Assembly: GCA_039000515.1 (NCBI GenBank)
Contig: JBCFYV010011135.1
Span: forward strand, 8,597,215 to 8,661,214
Direction of reading: 5' to 3'
Length of the DNA: 64,000 bases
From: Timema cristinae
Taxonomy: Eukaryota; Arthropoda; Insecta; Phasmatodea; Timematidae
Shown here: positions 20,796 to 33,480 of the stretch, piece by piece
Numbering within the stretch: the first letter of the stretch is position 1
Layout: every line of letters starts with the position of its first letter
Program-made: the position numbers and the translations under genes
Notes under the pieces: model-generated
Told to the model about the DNA's origin: nothing
The model's database searches: none
The model's input: only the letters and a program-made list of their open reading frames with translations

Positions 20796-20799
20796 AAGG

Positions 20800-21150
20800 T
20801 TACAAATGAATTAATGTATCTGGCCGACATACTACATATGAGACGTACTGCACCATGAAATAATTAAAATAAGTGAAAGAAAATATTATATTTATTTCAA
20901 TCAGCTCATTAATGATCAAATTACGACTTTTTAAATTATAAATTTGTGCAATTTTATTTTTACATGGCTATAATAACGTATTTAATTTTGTATTAAATAA
21001 TTACGATATTCTGACTTGATCTATATTTTCGTTCGATATGATTCTAAAGCTTGATTCACACTTAATGTAGTTCCACACGTTCGCCGATAAAACAAGGGCA
21101 GAGCTGAAATGTGGTCATTTTACGACCTTATTGTTCATTTTATCACCGGA
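20800..21150. other. AT-rich spacer
   Basis: Nothing supported. Confidence 0.45.
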
Positions 21151-21154
21151 AACT

Positions 21155-21500
21155 TAGAAAAAATGCTTCGCACTGTATGGAGCAGAAACTTGATCCTTAA
21201 GAAGATGGTGGGGAAAAAACTTAGAGCGCTTTGAAAAGTGGTGCTTGAGAAGATCAAGTGGACAGACATGGTAACAAATGACAAGTCTAAGAAGAGTGGG
21301 TGAGAAGAGAACCATTTTGGATGTGACTCTTCGGTACAAAGCAAACTGGATTGAACACATCCTTTGGAGGAACTGTCTTCTTCTTCATGCATACTGTCAT
21401 AAAAGGAAATGTTGAGGCCCAGAGGCGCTTAGGAAGGAGGATTCAGATAGTAGATAACTTGAAGGAAAGAAGGAGGCAGAGGACAGGGTGCATTGGCGGT
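21155..21500 (+). pseudogene. Degraded LINE reverse-transcriptase C-terminus
   Basis: Across several frames, pieces match the C-terminal region of LINE endonuclease-RT proteins: CTGTATGGAGCAGAAAC (LYGAET), AAGATCAAGTGGACAGACA (KIKWTD), AAAGCAAACTGGATTG (KANWI), AACACATCCTTTGGAGG (HILWR) and GGAAGGAGGATTCAG (GRRIQ). Frameshifts and stops interrupt it. Dead copy; clade not certain. Confidence 0.7.
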
Positions 21501-21509
21501 CTAAGTTCA

Positions 21510-22120
21510 CTGACAAAAGGAATGGACCTGTCGTAAGACAGATTAAGGGCAGGAAACACTCTTCTAGTAAAACCAGAATTTTTATTAATTTGTTGGTTTT
21601 ACCCCACGTAGTTATTCACACCAACCAACAACATTTTAACTGTGTCTTGATACTGACTGTACAGTCATTATACGTACAACCCACGTTTTAACAAGCCTAT
21701 GACAAGCCTTGTGTCTTTTTACTGGCTGTACACTGCCAGCCATTATCTGTACCTGGAAACTCGTGCGTGTTAGGATTTGTATAGTGATGTCAGAAGTCAA
21801 GGTGAAATTTCAAGGTCACTGTAAACTTCTCAAGGGAATGTAATACACTTAAACACTGCTGGATCTTTTTTAAAACAAATTGTGTCATACTAATTATACT
21901 ATTCACACACACACACAAATTGAAGAAAATGTTACAGTGACTAATTAGGTATAGTAACAAGTAATGATTGTAATTATAAAAACATGTAGGTTTTTATTCG
22001 AACAAAAAGGTTCACGTGTTCGCTGAGTTGTGTTCTTTTGTTCGTTTTTGGGGAGAAGGCGTGTGGGAAGGACGTTTATAGTACCAGTGATACAATGAAT
22101 TAATTATAGTTATCGATAGC
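21510..22120. other. Spacer
   Basis: Nothing supported beyond a short (AC)n near 21903. Confidence 0.45.
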
Positions 22121-22124
22121 AAAA

Positions 22125-22320
22125 TATTGGGTTAAGTTTGCTAGAAACGTGAGTTTTGGCAGGTTTTTTTTTTTTTTGGACCAAAACAATTTGTTGCCCA
22201 AATAAATTAAATATGGCTTCATTAGAAAAATATAACTTAATTTTATAAATGTGGTAATTTGTCAATACTTGTTGAATGTTTGTCGTGAATGGCAACAGTT
22301 AATTTTCAAATTCCACGATG
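22125..22320 (+). mobile_element. Half of a family P palindromic MITE
   Basis: It holds one arm only (ACCAAAACAATTTGTTGCCC, then TTGTTGAATGTTTGTCGTG). The opposite arm is missing or unrecognisable. Confidence 0.5.
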
Positions 22321-22334
22321 ACTATGACATGTCT

Positions 22335-22490
22335 ATACTAGTCTATATTAATATTATAAAGAGGAAAAATTTGATTTTTTGTTTGTAATGGATAAACTCA
22401 AAGACTACTGGACCATTTTAAAAATTCTTTCACCAATATAAAGCTGTATTATCAGTAAGTAACATAGGCTATATTTTATTTTGAAATTTT
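22335..22490 (+). mobile_element. Helentron-like fragment
   Basis: TATTAATATTATAAAGAGG, then GGATAAACTCAAAGACTACT, GGACCATTTTAAAAATTC and AACATAGGCTATATTTTATT. This is the block I know from non-autonomous Helentrons in animals. Ends not defined. Confidence 0.65.
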
Positions 22491-23129
22491 AATTTATTCC
22501 TCATAAAAATGTCGATAGTATATTATATAGTCGTTGGAAAAAAAAGTTGTTGGAAGGAAAGTGGGGTTGGTGAAGGGGTTGTGGGGGTAGGGGTGAGGAA
22601 AGAGAAATAGATGTAGTGAAGAGGAACGCAAAAAAAAAAAAAAAAATTAAAATAAAATTTGGGGAAACGAGGGAGAATGAATGAGACTGAAATTATTTGA
22701 TTTAACAATTTGTTGTACATATTCCTTCGCGCCGAGAGCAAACAAAATTATAGAGGAATGAGATGAAAATAGGAGGGAGGATAAAAAGAGGGAGGGGGCT
22801 ATACAGTGATGGTAGGACTGTATTTTTTTTTAAATAAGTAAAAATAGTTTTGTTTTTATATTGACATGATGGATTATTTGAAGCTTTGTTTTACAGGATT
22901 CTTACAATATTTTTTACGAGGAAGGGGGCTAGTATACAATAATTGTGTAGAAAATTAAGCTAGTCACTGTATATCTAGGCCTAATGAAGTAATATTTTAC
23001 ACTAGTGGCATAAAAGGTTTTATTTAATTTAAAAAAAGAGCTACAAGTTGTTTTGTGAGCACTCACTCCCTCCATTACAAATGCTAATTACATCATGTTT
23101 ATAATTATATGTTTTTATCGTTACTACAG
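22491..23129. other. Purine-rich and AT-rich spacer
   Basis: It includes a G-rich stretch at 22561-22601 with several GGGG runs on the plus strand. No gene seen. Confidence 0.45.
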
Positions 23130-23391
23130 CAGGGGTGCCCGCAGGTGGGAGCCAAGGGGCAGATTCCCCCCCCCCCCCCGATTTTCTGAGGTTATGTAAT
23201 TATTGTAAGTTTGAAACATTTTTCTTGTGTTTTATTTTATTTTTAGGAGACAAGTATTCCCTTAAAAAGTGTATGTTGAGAATTCAATTTAATAAATCTT
23301 CCCGGACCTTTAGCCGTACCAGGGGATATTCCATACCCTCAGACCCTTGGTTCGCCCCTCTACCCTGGAGAAAAATCCTGCGGCACCCTTA
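23130..23391. mobile_element. hAT MITE, 262 bp
   Basis: Left CAGGGGTGCCCGCAGG, right (complement) TAAGGGTGCCGCAGGAT. Duplication TACTACAG (23122-23129) versus GACTACAG (23392-23399), 7 of 8. Confidence 0.75.
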
Positions 23392-23498
23392 GACTACAGT
23401 CTTAAGATTTCTCTTTAGATTTAAAGTTGATTATTCCTCGTCAGATTTGAAGTTGAAACATTTCTAGTTTCTTTTGTATTTCCAGTTTCTATTTTTCC

Positions 23499-23691
23499 CT
23501 GTCCGACACCTTAGCTAGTCGATAGCGTGTCCGTCAACTGAGCTAAGACCCGGCATGGCTGGATATTTATCATTGATGAAAATACACATAGAAGCTACGA
23601 CAAACCTAGCAAGCCGGTACTGGAAAATATATGGCTTGAATAAAAAACTGATCCAGGCCACAGGATGGAAACAGTAATGGATGTAAAGTAA
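23499..23691 (+). mobile_element. SINE family E with internal deletion
   Basis: Head GTCCGACACCTTAGCTAGTC. The 3' end CTTGAATAAAAAACTGATCC matches the 63699 copy, but about 100 bp of the middle are missing. Target duplication AGTTTCTATTTTTCC (23484-23498) versus AGTTTACATTTTTCC (23692-23706). Confidence 0.85.
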
Positions 23692-23706
23692 AGTTTACAT
23701 TTTTCC

Positions 23707-25029
23707 TTGGTGATCATGATCTACAGATAACAAACTATTAATACCATATTAAATAGTACATTCCCTTGATTGGTTTCTCACTTTTTGTCAACGCAAATAT
23801 GTATACATTTCCTCTTAGTCATAACCCCTCAACCCTGAGCTAATGGTTGTAATTATATGTGTAGATCCCAGAAGGGTGCAGAATAAAGACAACGTCCTTG
23901 CTACATGGGCGCCCATAAGCACTAAATAATTGGCCACTCACTTCTACTACCTTAATTTACCCCCTTCTAAATCCCCGTTTCCCCCCTACCACCGCACATA
24001 CACCGACACATATATACCATATACTAAAGTTCTATCTGAGGAATGACAGATAAAAAGTTCTTACATTATTTTACTATTTATTATATTGAGGTTTTAAAAG
24101 TAGTAAGAATCTAGGCAAAGACTTAAAATATTGAAATAAATACTCTTACACTTTCACAACATACAAATTACAATTGTTTAAAAATATAAGGTTTGCATTA
24201 GTAGACTGTAGATCATGTTACTACATATAAAATATCAGCATGTTCACAATAATAAAATAGTACCTTTTATCTTTCGCCTTGATTTATTCTGAGCAAACTG
24301 GTCGATGATGACAGACACATCCTTTTATCTAATAAGCGACCCTCAATTGAGACGAATGTCAGTGAATTAAGGCGATACTCTGTCATGTTGGTACGCAGAT
24401 ACAGCAAACCACAGCAATCACACACAAGATGAAGTCATACAATTATTTTAATTGGCAGATTTTGTTGTTGTGTTATTGTTATTAAAAATTTGCCGCCCCT
24501 AAAACCTGCCACCATAGGCACGTGCTTACTAGGCCTATGAGTAAATCCGCTCTTGCCTGGTTCCCAAAGATAATTAGTATAAGGACCGTCGAGAGATTCA
24601 ACTGAACTAGAGTTAACTCTTCCCCAGATTGCGATTGCTTAGCAACAGTTCAATTTTCCAGTAGCGAGGCGTCAGAGTAGGCAGGTTAAGCTCAGCTATC
24701 CCAAAAGGTTTTGAAAAAATAGAGAAAACATTACTTTACATAAAACAGACGTAGAATTGAAGTTTTAATAGTCGATTATTAAAATGTAATAACATGTTAG
24801 CAAGCGAGCGAAGTGAATGTGTCATTTCCTTATGGAAACAAGATAAGCTGATGCTCTGTTCATCTCAGACATTGAAGGCGACCATAAGCCGGCTATCCCG
24901 ACTCTGACCATACAGAGTGTGTTTCAAAGGTTTATTTCAGTGTAGATTAGTTTAGTTTTAAGAATCAAATAGCCAAAGTTATTATATTTGTTTTAGTGAG
25001 GATTTACTCTAATCTAAATATCATAATCA
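23707..25029. other. Long spacer
   Basis: No gene, RNA or clear repeat recognised on either strand. Confidence 0.4.
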
Positions 25030-25130
25030 GAAAATAGAAAAATGACACCTGGACACTGGAATCAACCCGGGACCGTTTGCTTAGTACCCTCGGGTTCAAG
25101 TGTCCAGGTGCCATTTTTCAATTTCTATAA
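25030..25130. repeat. Inverted pair of SINE D ends
   Basis: AAAAATGACACCTGGACACT at 25040 is mirrored by AGTGTCCAGGTGCCATTTTT ending near 25118, with about 40 bp between. Confidence 0.6.
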
Positions 25131-26274
25131 TTAGTTTAGTTTTGTTTAATTTTGTGATTGTGACTAGAATTTTGATTATTTTATTGAGTTGTTTTAAATT
25201 TTTTACTAGAATATGTCTCAGACTATTAGTATTGTTTTATGATTTAGACTTTAGTGTATGTACAGTAGAAGAAAATGGGAGATCCTATAGACATCAATAA
25301 TAACTATTTCGATCAAGTTAACGTTTTGTTAAATAAGTCTACTGAGGCTTTGTCTTTTGATCGAAAAGTGCATTTAAAAGGAATAATAGCAAGACCAAAA
25401 TTAGATATTTCACAGAAGGTATGATATAAAAAATAAATAAAAACTATTTTTATTATATGAAAATATATGTAGGACTTGCCAGTACTATATTATATAACTT
25501 AACAAAACTAACATTTTCGATATAGTTATATGTGCCCTTTAATTAGTGTTCATGACCCAGCTTAACCAAAAATTATCATCACGGTTCACCGCTGCAATTT
25601 TCATAGGAAAAAACCTAAGCAAGAAAAGCTACTAGATCTACTTTCATGTATGCATAGGTCAAGTCATGTTACTGTCACGTTTGTTTTTGTTTATCACAGT
25701 AAGGATAAAAAATAATGTCAAAACTCAGAGAAAAAACCCATAAATTCACCTTACATAAATGGCCTGAAGTTGATTTAAAAATAAATTAACAAACCAGTAA
25801 GGGTTAACCCGGAAATCATGGCTACTACATAATGATATGCTTAATAGTTTAAACATACACCACAGTGCACCGTATTATAAGCTAGGAGTGTTGTTAAGTT
25901 TTGTAAAACAAAGTTTGAATTATTTGTTTGCCAACGTAATTAATATCTTTCCATAAATAAATAAAAATCAAATTAATTATTTTTTAAATATTTTAATATG
26001 ATGACAATATATTGTGATAAAGTGATTTATTTTTTTAATTATTTCAATATTTTGTGGAGGTCCCTGATTTGTGGGGGCCCTAGAGTGATCACCCCAATCG
26101 CCTCCCCCCCTCCTCTTAAATCCGGGCCTGGTTCCAATACAAACTATAAATGGCGGTGTTCCTTGAAGTACTAGATGAGCAAATATATGTTGTGTATTGT
26201 TAAATCATCAAATAATTATAAACCTTAATCACAGAACATACAAAATACACTTTAAAACAAGTCTTTCTTTATCA
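25131..26274. other. Long AT-rich spacer
   Basis: No gene recognised. A GC-rich piece at 26050-26130 may be a transposon end. Confidence 0.4.
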
Positions 26275-26640
26275 GAGACCTCGGTGGTTTTGGGGTAAAG
26301 TGCTCACCTCAGGACGCCATATTTTTTTTCAAGCACCGCTTCTTACTACCCGGATACGCTAGGGCCTGATGTTATTAGGTTCAAACCCAGCCGGTGCTGA
26401 CGGATTGTTCTTGAAAGATAAAAATCCGTAGCACATCTTCGTTTGGAGGAGAAGTAAAACCTTTGGTCTCATTTAGATTGTGACGTGTAAGAGAACCCTT
26501 GAAAGGTATGTGACAATACCTTTCTCAGTAAATATGGTGTGTCCTTTCACTCTCGCTCATAGAAATTCTCGTGTGCTGATATGTCGGCTCACAAAGTGCA
26601 CGTTAAATACCTAGAATAACTAAAAGTAAATAATATGATA
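26275..26640 (+). mobile_element. SINE family C interrupted by a SINE-tail fragment
   Basis: Head GACCTCGGTGGTTTTGGGG, B box GGTTCAAACCCAGCC. At 26331-26366 a reversed piece of the family A/B tail (AGCACCGCTTCTTACTACCC) sits inside the head, between A and B boxes. Confidence 0.75.
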
Positions 26641-27069
26641 TGGATAAAAAGAGTTACTTATTTTCGGGGGGTTGCACAAAATATATTTGGGATGGGTGGT
26701 GAACCAGTGTTTTCCCAACTCTTAAGCATTTCGAAATTAGAATAAATTCCCAAGTGGCAAAGGAGAGTACAAGGGCTATGTGGAAAACGTGGGGGGGGGG
26801 GGGTTGCACGAGGCTCCCAGAATTATTTTTTTAAGATTTGGGGTGATAATCAAGCCTCGAACCGAGCTTTTAGGCAAGTGTATTTTTAATATTTAAAGCT
26901 ACAAGGCTTTTTCAGTGCATAAGGAAATAACTGGAATTATTATTTATTTCAGTTTACTGCATCTGAGCTAAATATCAATTGAGCTTAAATATATTTATTT
27001 AGATTTTCAGATATCGTTTAAATAATCAAATCGTGTATTCTATACTAATAAATTTAACTGAACTTATTA
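26641..27069. other. Spacer with a 13-bp G run at ~26790
   Basis: Nothing else supported. Confidence 0.4.
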
Positions 27070-28692
27070 CAGCGGTTTCCAACATTTTGTAGTTGATGAC
27101 CACAACTTTTCTTTCTGCAACCATCGTGACCCTTTGATAACTTAAAAGCGTTCTAGTCCTGGTTTTTAAGTTTTTTCACTGTTTATTACTACCAGCCCGG
27201 ACTATCTACAGTTAACTAAAGCAGCGGGATAGGTAGCATTTAGAGAAAATGTAACCTTATTTATTTGGAGGGATATTAGAATAAACTACCCCTGACCAGA
27301 ATTAAAATCCTTACTTCACTTCCCCAGGCATGGATTCAGGGGGAGGGGGAGGTCAAAGGGTCAGTTGACCTTCTTGTGTAGGTTAGAAAATTAATATAAA
27401 AATCAAAATTAAAGTTCAAATTTTAGAAATAAAACACAACACAGATAAATTATAAAAATGTTATTATATTTTTACATGCAGACATGCCGGGTCCACACGT
27501 GCGTTATTCGTCCATATTTATTCACTGTTCGATATGACTTGCGCAAGTGTGGAAAAAAATTGTTTTCATGTACTAATATTTGTCGTGCATAGCGCGTAAC
27601 GAACATTTGTTCCTCATAGAGACGGTAGACTACCACCATCAAAGAAGACTAATAATCGCCTGGGAGCAGTTCATCCACGAATACCGAAATATAGTATGTG
27701 TGGACAGCAGGAGGGGTGGTGAAACTGTGGGGGGCTCTGCTCCCTGCAATAACTTATCCCTCCATGGAGTAAATTCCCCTCTAAATATATTTCAAATCCT
27801 CTGATATTAGCTGAAAGATGGCCTTAAATCAAACTACAAATGACTTCTAGATGTATTCTATTATCAAAAATTTATCGGAGAAGACCGCTTCAAAAATTAT
27901 CTTCTAGCGGTATCTAGCCATAGTAAAAAATTGAGGTGACGATCACTCTAAATAGCTTCGAAGGGCATCCAAATTTCAAACATTTCTAGATGAGGAACAC
28001 TTTAAACGGATTATAAAAGAATCTAATTTTAAAAAAACAAGGCGAAGACTACTCATAGATTCTAGAGTGAACCATTTTATTAAAAAATGTTAGAGGGCCA
28101 CTCCAAATAATTTATAAAAACTATATGATTTTAAAAATTAGGAGAGGATAATCATGGCTTAGAACATACATAAGATCAAATCTGAATGAGAAACTATTTA
28201 ATGGCTTTAACAGAAATCTAACATTGTAAGTAACTGTGTTATTTATAATCATGACCCCCCTATGAAAATGGTCTGGATCAGCCCCTGCCTTCACCAACAA
28301 ACCAAACCAAAAGAGCGTGACATTAAACCCACATGTCCACTAATGTGTATTTTAATTATTATTAACTGCTTATAATAATGATATATGTGACTAATATGAA
28401 GTAAAAGAGAATCAACAAGCCCGTGGTTGGGGGATGATTTTAAATTAAGCTAGAAGCATTACAAGGCTGCCACAGTGAACCAAGTCAACAAGAAGCTATC
28501 AGAATGGAATAACCAAAAGGAACCTGAGCAGTAACTAGGTCGCTTTTTACCACTTTAACAACTTACGTTTCTATTAGAATTACACATCCTCCTATGATCA
28601 TTAAAATCCTTGAAAAAGTAAATATAAAGCTAAAACCTCTATATTGTGACCCCACACAAAACACACTGCGACCCCCAGGTTGGAAACCGCTG
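27070..28692. mobile_element. Non-autonomous hAT element, 1.6 kb
   Basis: TIR CAGCGGTTTCCAAC is perfect for 14 bp at both ends. Flanks ACTTATTA and CTTTATTA match 6 of 8. The body has no transposase ORF. Internal G-rich/C-rich ends near 27327 (CAGGCATGGATTCAGGG) and 28289 (GGATCAGCCCCTG) may be a second hAT nested inside. Confidence 0.8.
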
Positions 28693-30125
28693 CTTTATTA
28701 TAACACACTTGGAAGCAATATTTAGCTAGTTAGCTCTTGAGATGTAGAACTCGCTCGTCACTTTATCAAAAAATTAGCTATTTGGCCATGTTTATTTAAA
28801 AACATGTTCAACTGTAAAATAAAGCAATAAAAAATTGAATTTATCAATATTTCTACAGTATTTTGATGCCTGTCTGTCCTGCTTCATAACCTCATGGAAG
28901 TTGCCCTAAAATGTTAATACTGGTACGTGAATAAACTTCTCAAAATTTATTGTAATTTAGTGCGTGAGAGTGAAGGGGCTTCCCCTGATATTTTATTAAA
29001 TAACTTAAGCCCAAACCGAAATTAGCACTCTAAACAACATGGCTATACGAAATTTCATGCAAATCGAACACTAAATACTGAACTTAAAAATGTATTTCAA
29101 ATTTAAAAATGTTAAAGGGCGAAAAAAACTTATTTTTTTGTTCAATGTATTCTACTTAATCAAATGAGAAATTAAAAGAGTTGTAACAATGTAACACAGC
29201 CCTATTACTCCTCTTCCTTCATTGTTGCTCTGAGCCTATTTAAATTGCTTTCATGAAAACCTATTTTAATAAACAATGAAATTGTACTAAATTAGAAAAC
29301 TCAACATATCAATTTGACAATATAGTTTTATTTAGTAAACAATAAATGCATAAGAAAAATACAAGTTTTACAATTAGATAGAAACTTTCAGAGTGTATTA
29401 AATTTCTTCACAAGGCAAATAAACTTGAGGGATTACTTGATTACTTGAGGCTACCTGGGCAGTACAGTGGCCAGGCAACAGGCTGTAGAATTTCTAAAAG
29501 GAGAGTAATTTGAGAATTAGTTAAAGCAAAATATAGAGCAAATTTAGAAGATAACATTTATACAGTCTCACTTGGCAGGGTTGAATATTAACAGGGATCC
29601 ACTAAATTTGTTGGATAATTGGCTGATGAATCCAGCTGATTGATGGCTAATAACCAGGCGTCATTAAGGTACTATGGCTGGACACATTCCCTTACGGTAC
29701 TGCCAGAGCATTCAATAGTACATTAATATCCTTTAGAACTAATACAAAAATTAGGAGCCTATTTACAGGCCAAAACAAAATAGTATTATTTGCGCGGACC
29801 CCACTATGACACTAGGGCAATTTCCACGGGTTGCTCACCCAAGCTAATACTTCCCATGGACAATGACCGCATAACCAAATCTCTATTATTAACCATTGAA
29901 CTGCGTAAGGCAAAAGAAGGAAATATACTTCCTGGCGATAACCATCAATAACAAAGAACTGATGTTCATGACGTTTAGGGTGTCATGAATAATTTTAACT
30001 TCAAGATTTATCGGAACTTGTGAGTTAGTGTAAATCAGTAACACTAGAACTTCACATCTTTCTAAGCCGGGGGCTTTAACGTTAGGACAGTGTCCAAACA
30101 CACAATAATGCATTCAGCAATTGAC
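28693..30125. other. Long AT-rich spacer
   Basis: No gene or clear repeat recognised. Confidence 0.4.
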
Positions 30126-30479
30126 TTAAGGGGGCCGCCTTCCTGAGCATTGGAATGCGTTACAGACGTTCAGGAAATAGGCCATGGTTAGGTAGTGTTT
30201 TATTTTTACCAAACTTAACCTAAGCCAAAATGAAGAGAAAAGGTGGGAACATGCTTATCTAGTACTCTCAACCTTACATCTTGATAATCTATATATATAA
30301 AAAATGAATGAAATATCGTAATTTGCTCATTTTCAATGGCCATTTAAATATATTGTCACAGTTCTGAGACGAGGGTAACTACTAGATAATCCTAGATACA
30401 ACCTTTCAGAAACAAATTAAGTCATTTTTTGATAAGGTCACAACAGAAAATGTAAAGATAATTGCTAATTCCTTTTGCT

Positions 30480-30670
30480 GTTTTGACGCGTCAAAGCTAA
30501 TGCTTTTCGGCCATCATGTGGCGCAGCCATATCCCCCATCTACGCTTTGGAAGTAAAGAATAGCCGGAGAAAGAAGGAAAGGTAGTTGGCACCATGCGCA
30601 TGCGCTCTTTTAGTTGGATGTCTGCCTTCGGCTTGTTGAGAGTTGAGACAACGCACAGTGAGCCGGCACA
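30480..30670. promoter_or_regulatory. CpG-richer island with an NRF-1-like site
   Basis: CCATGCGCATGCGCTC at 30592-30607 contains the NRF-1 core, with GCCGGAGAAAG and AGAAGGAAAG (ETS-like) beside it and several CpGs. It could be an internal promoter in the large intron or part of the transposon. No transcript was identified. Confidence 0.3.
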
Positions 30671-31889
30671 TGTTTAAATAATAGGTGTTTAAAATGGTTT
30701 CAAATAATAATATATGTTATAGCTTTTATTGTAAATGTATGAATAAATGTGTTTACAAACTAGTCCTGTGTTTCCGAACAGTTGTGTATGCTTTGCCTTC
30801 TTATGATAGCTATTATAATTATATATTAATAACATAGAATTATATTTTTTTCCGATAAACTAAAACTTCTGACTATGAACAATAACACAAGCAAAAAGGG
30901 CAACCGTAAAGGGAAAAAAACTAGACTTCGACTATATGCTCACCGCAAAAATTAGGATGGAAGAAGCGTTTTATTGATGGATCAAAGTAAGTACATACTG
31001 ATTTATTAGTATAAAAATAGGCTAGTTCACTGTTCAACAGTTACGTGTTAGTTTAATTTTACCTTGTTGCTCCTATATTCAGGAGGACGGGGTTAAAATC
31101 CCGTCCGGAAGTTTAATTAAGCTAGTCCCGTAAAGTAAAAAACCATCATTTGAATTCTGTTTCTTAGATTTAAAACATTTATTTGTTTGGCCATGCCTTG
31201 GATTGTAAAAAAAACATTACATGATGAGAAATGAGAGGGGAAAGTATATATTTACTGTACGTATACTAATTACCAACAAAGTGATAATGGACAATTTAAT
31301 TTCTTAAAATATGTATAACTATATATTAAAACAAAATTTTTACTACACGCAAGATAACATTTAATTTTAATAAAGATTAATTCAGTTCTGATACGTGAAG
31401 GTTAAATCTAAAGCAATTATTATAATGCTTAGTGCCTGATTGGTTGTCTCAACTGAAAAAGTTCCAAAATCAGCTTTACAATATAAAAATATTGAGCAAC
31501 ATATTTAATTTATGAGTAAGTGTGAATTTGCCTTTTCAATATTAAACAAAGCCCGTATTATTTGACCGTAAATATGGCAACAATTAGGGTCGTATCAAGA
31601 TATAGAAGTTAGTGATATACTGTAAATTCAAGCAACTTTTTGGATGTAAACCTAAAATTTCTAATCATTACTGAGCACTATTGATTGAAAGCAAGGATTA
31701 TATACTAAGTATTGACACGTGTTTCTGAATTATTGCTTTACATGGTGGGGTTGTGTGAAGCTAGTCTCCTTCAGCCAGTAGTGTACGCCTCTTAGTACGT
31801 TGTATATAAAGAACTAATTTTGAGACAGCAGGATTTAAAGCACTAATCATGCACTAAATATTGACAAATGTTTCAGGATTGGTGCCTTA

Positions 31890-32179
31890 CATTATTATTA
31901 ACACCGTGTCTTAGTACTCATTCGGGTTACACGCACTTACGCTAATGTGTAATGGTAGGGTGATTGTGGGATGAAATGGAGGACCTACAGTTTAACGTAG
32001 AATCCGAACCACGGTGGAGGCCTGGCATTCCTTACATTCACAAGTTGTGATTAATACACGTCTTGTCAGAGGAGAAGGAAGGGTTTGGCAATCAGATAAA
32101 TCTGTGCCGGGACCGAGGATTGAACCCCGGACCCCCAACACAGAAGTCTGACACCTTATCCCTAGACCACCAGGTCACC
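31890..32179 (-). mobile_element. SINE family A
   Basis: (ATT)n, CACCGTGTCTTAGTACTC, body CGGTGGAGGCCTGGCATTCC, head end GACCACCAGGTCACC. Short duplication GTGCCTTA on both sides. Confidence 0.9.
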
Positions 32180-32706
32180 TAGTGCCTTAAATGTTGAGAT
32201 AATCTTCACGAATCTCCACCAAGGTGCATTAGCGGTAGTTTTTTAAATGTGAAATTTACTTTGGTTTTATACACGCTAATGTGAGAGCACTTTTTCGTAT
32301 CAAATACTTCCTCGTCCCTAGTATATTATATTTTTTTTTCTGTACTGTTGTTTTAATATTTAATTTATAGTTTTGTTTTCAAAAAGTAACAAAGGATTAT
32401 TTTAAAACCAAAAGTGTGTTATTAAGAATGCATAAGAAATTAAATTTAAGTATAATATTTTTTCACATGAGTACATAATAATAAAAATAGGGTACTGGAA
32501 TATTTGTTTTAAATTTTTAAAATTAAATTGTTAGATTTTTTTCAAAATTACAAGTTTTATGTTACAATAATTAATACTTGAACACGCTTGACAAAATTAG
32601 ATCCTGTATTATTTTGCATGCATATAATATGTCCTAGCAATAAAATGCTCAGGTAACTACACTTTTTGTCTGAGATTTTTGAGCTACTAGCTGAAATACA
32701 AATTAT

Positions 32707-32735
32707 GCATATATATATATATATATATATATATT
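32707..32735. repeat. (AT)n microsatellite
   Basis: About 14 AT units. Confidence 0.9.
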
Positions 32736-32943
32736 TAAATAAAAATTCATCACTACTGTATCAAAAAAATTCTAGTCTATGCCTTATTTATGAAAATCTA
32801 GCTATAAAATTCAATTTCTCAACTTTCACCCTTGTAAACCTCTACGCCGTAGCTTCTCTGGTTGACAATAGTAGGTCAATTAAAAAAAAGTTCAGGGCTG
32901 CACGCACCATCATTTTGTACCAGTTGCAAGGATTGTCTGCTAC

Positions 32944-33480
32944 CAGTGGCGGCGTAACGTTATTTGTGAAGAAACGGGGTGGTGGGGGCCGTAAGCAAAA
33001 AAGGAGTTTTTTGAGATGTTGCCTTCCCCCCTTCACCTCCTACCTTACTCTACCCCTCTTCAAGATAAATTTTTGAAACTTGGATGTCCCTAAAAGTTAT
33101 TTGTAAATATCCTCTTCCCCAAATTTAGAAAATCAAATTATTTTTATGCTATTTGGAGAAGTCATCTCCATTTTTTTATATTTTTTTTTTTTATTTAGAT
33201 TCTTCTAAAAGCCATTTGGAGTGGTCCTCGCCTTTAGTTGAAAAGTTACTTTATGTATTTAAATGCTATTTGAAATTATCCTCACCTGGACATTTTTGGT
33301 AATCGGATGTTTTTAGAATCAATTTGGAGTCATCACCTGGATTTTTTTTAAATTATTTGTATCTGAAATAAAGTTGGAGTGACCCTCTTCTAGCAAATTT
33401 TAAAAATAAGATCCCTCTAGAGCATAGGCGTACACACAAGGGGATCCAGTGGGTCCAAGCCTTCGCCCCCCCCCCCTCTC
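32944..33480. mobile_element. hAT-like end and low-complexity DNA
   Basis: CAGTGGCGGCGTAACG at 32944 is a typical hAT-type terminus, and GTTCCGACGCCACTG at 35077-35091 could be its partner. No target duplication was found, so the pairing is uncertain. Confidence 0.3.

Noticed and set aside
27580..27804. 74-codon ORF inside the hAT element
   Set aside because: No transposase motif or recognised family; short and within non-autonomous element sequence.
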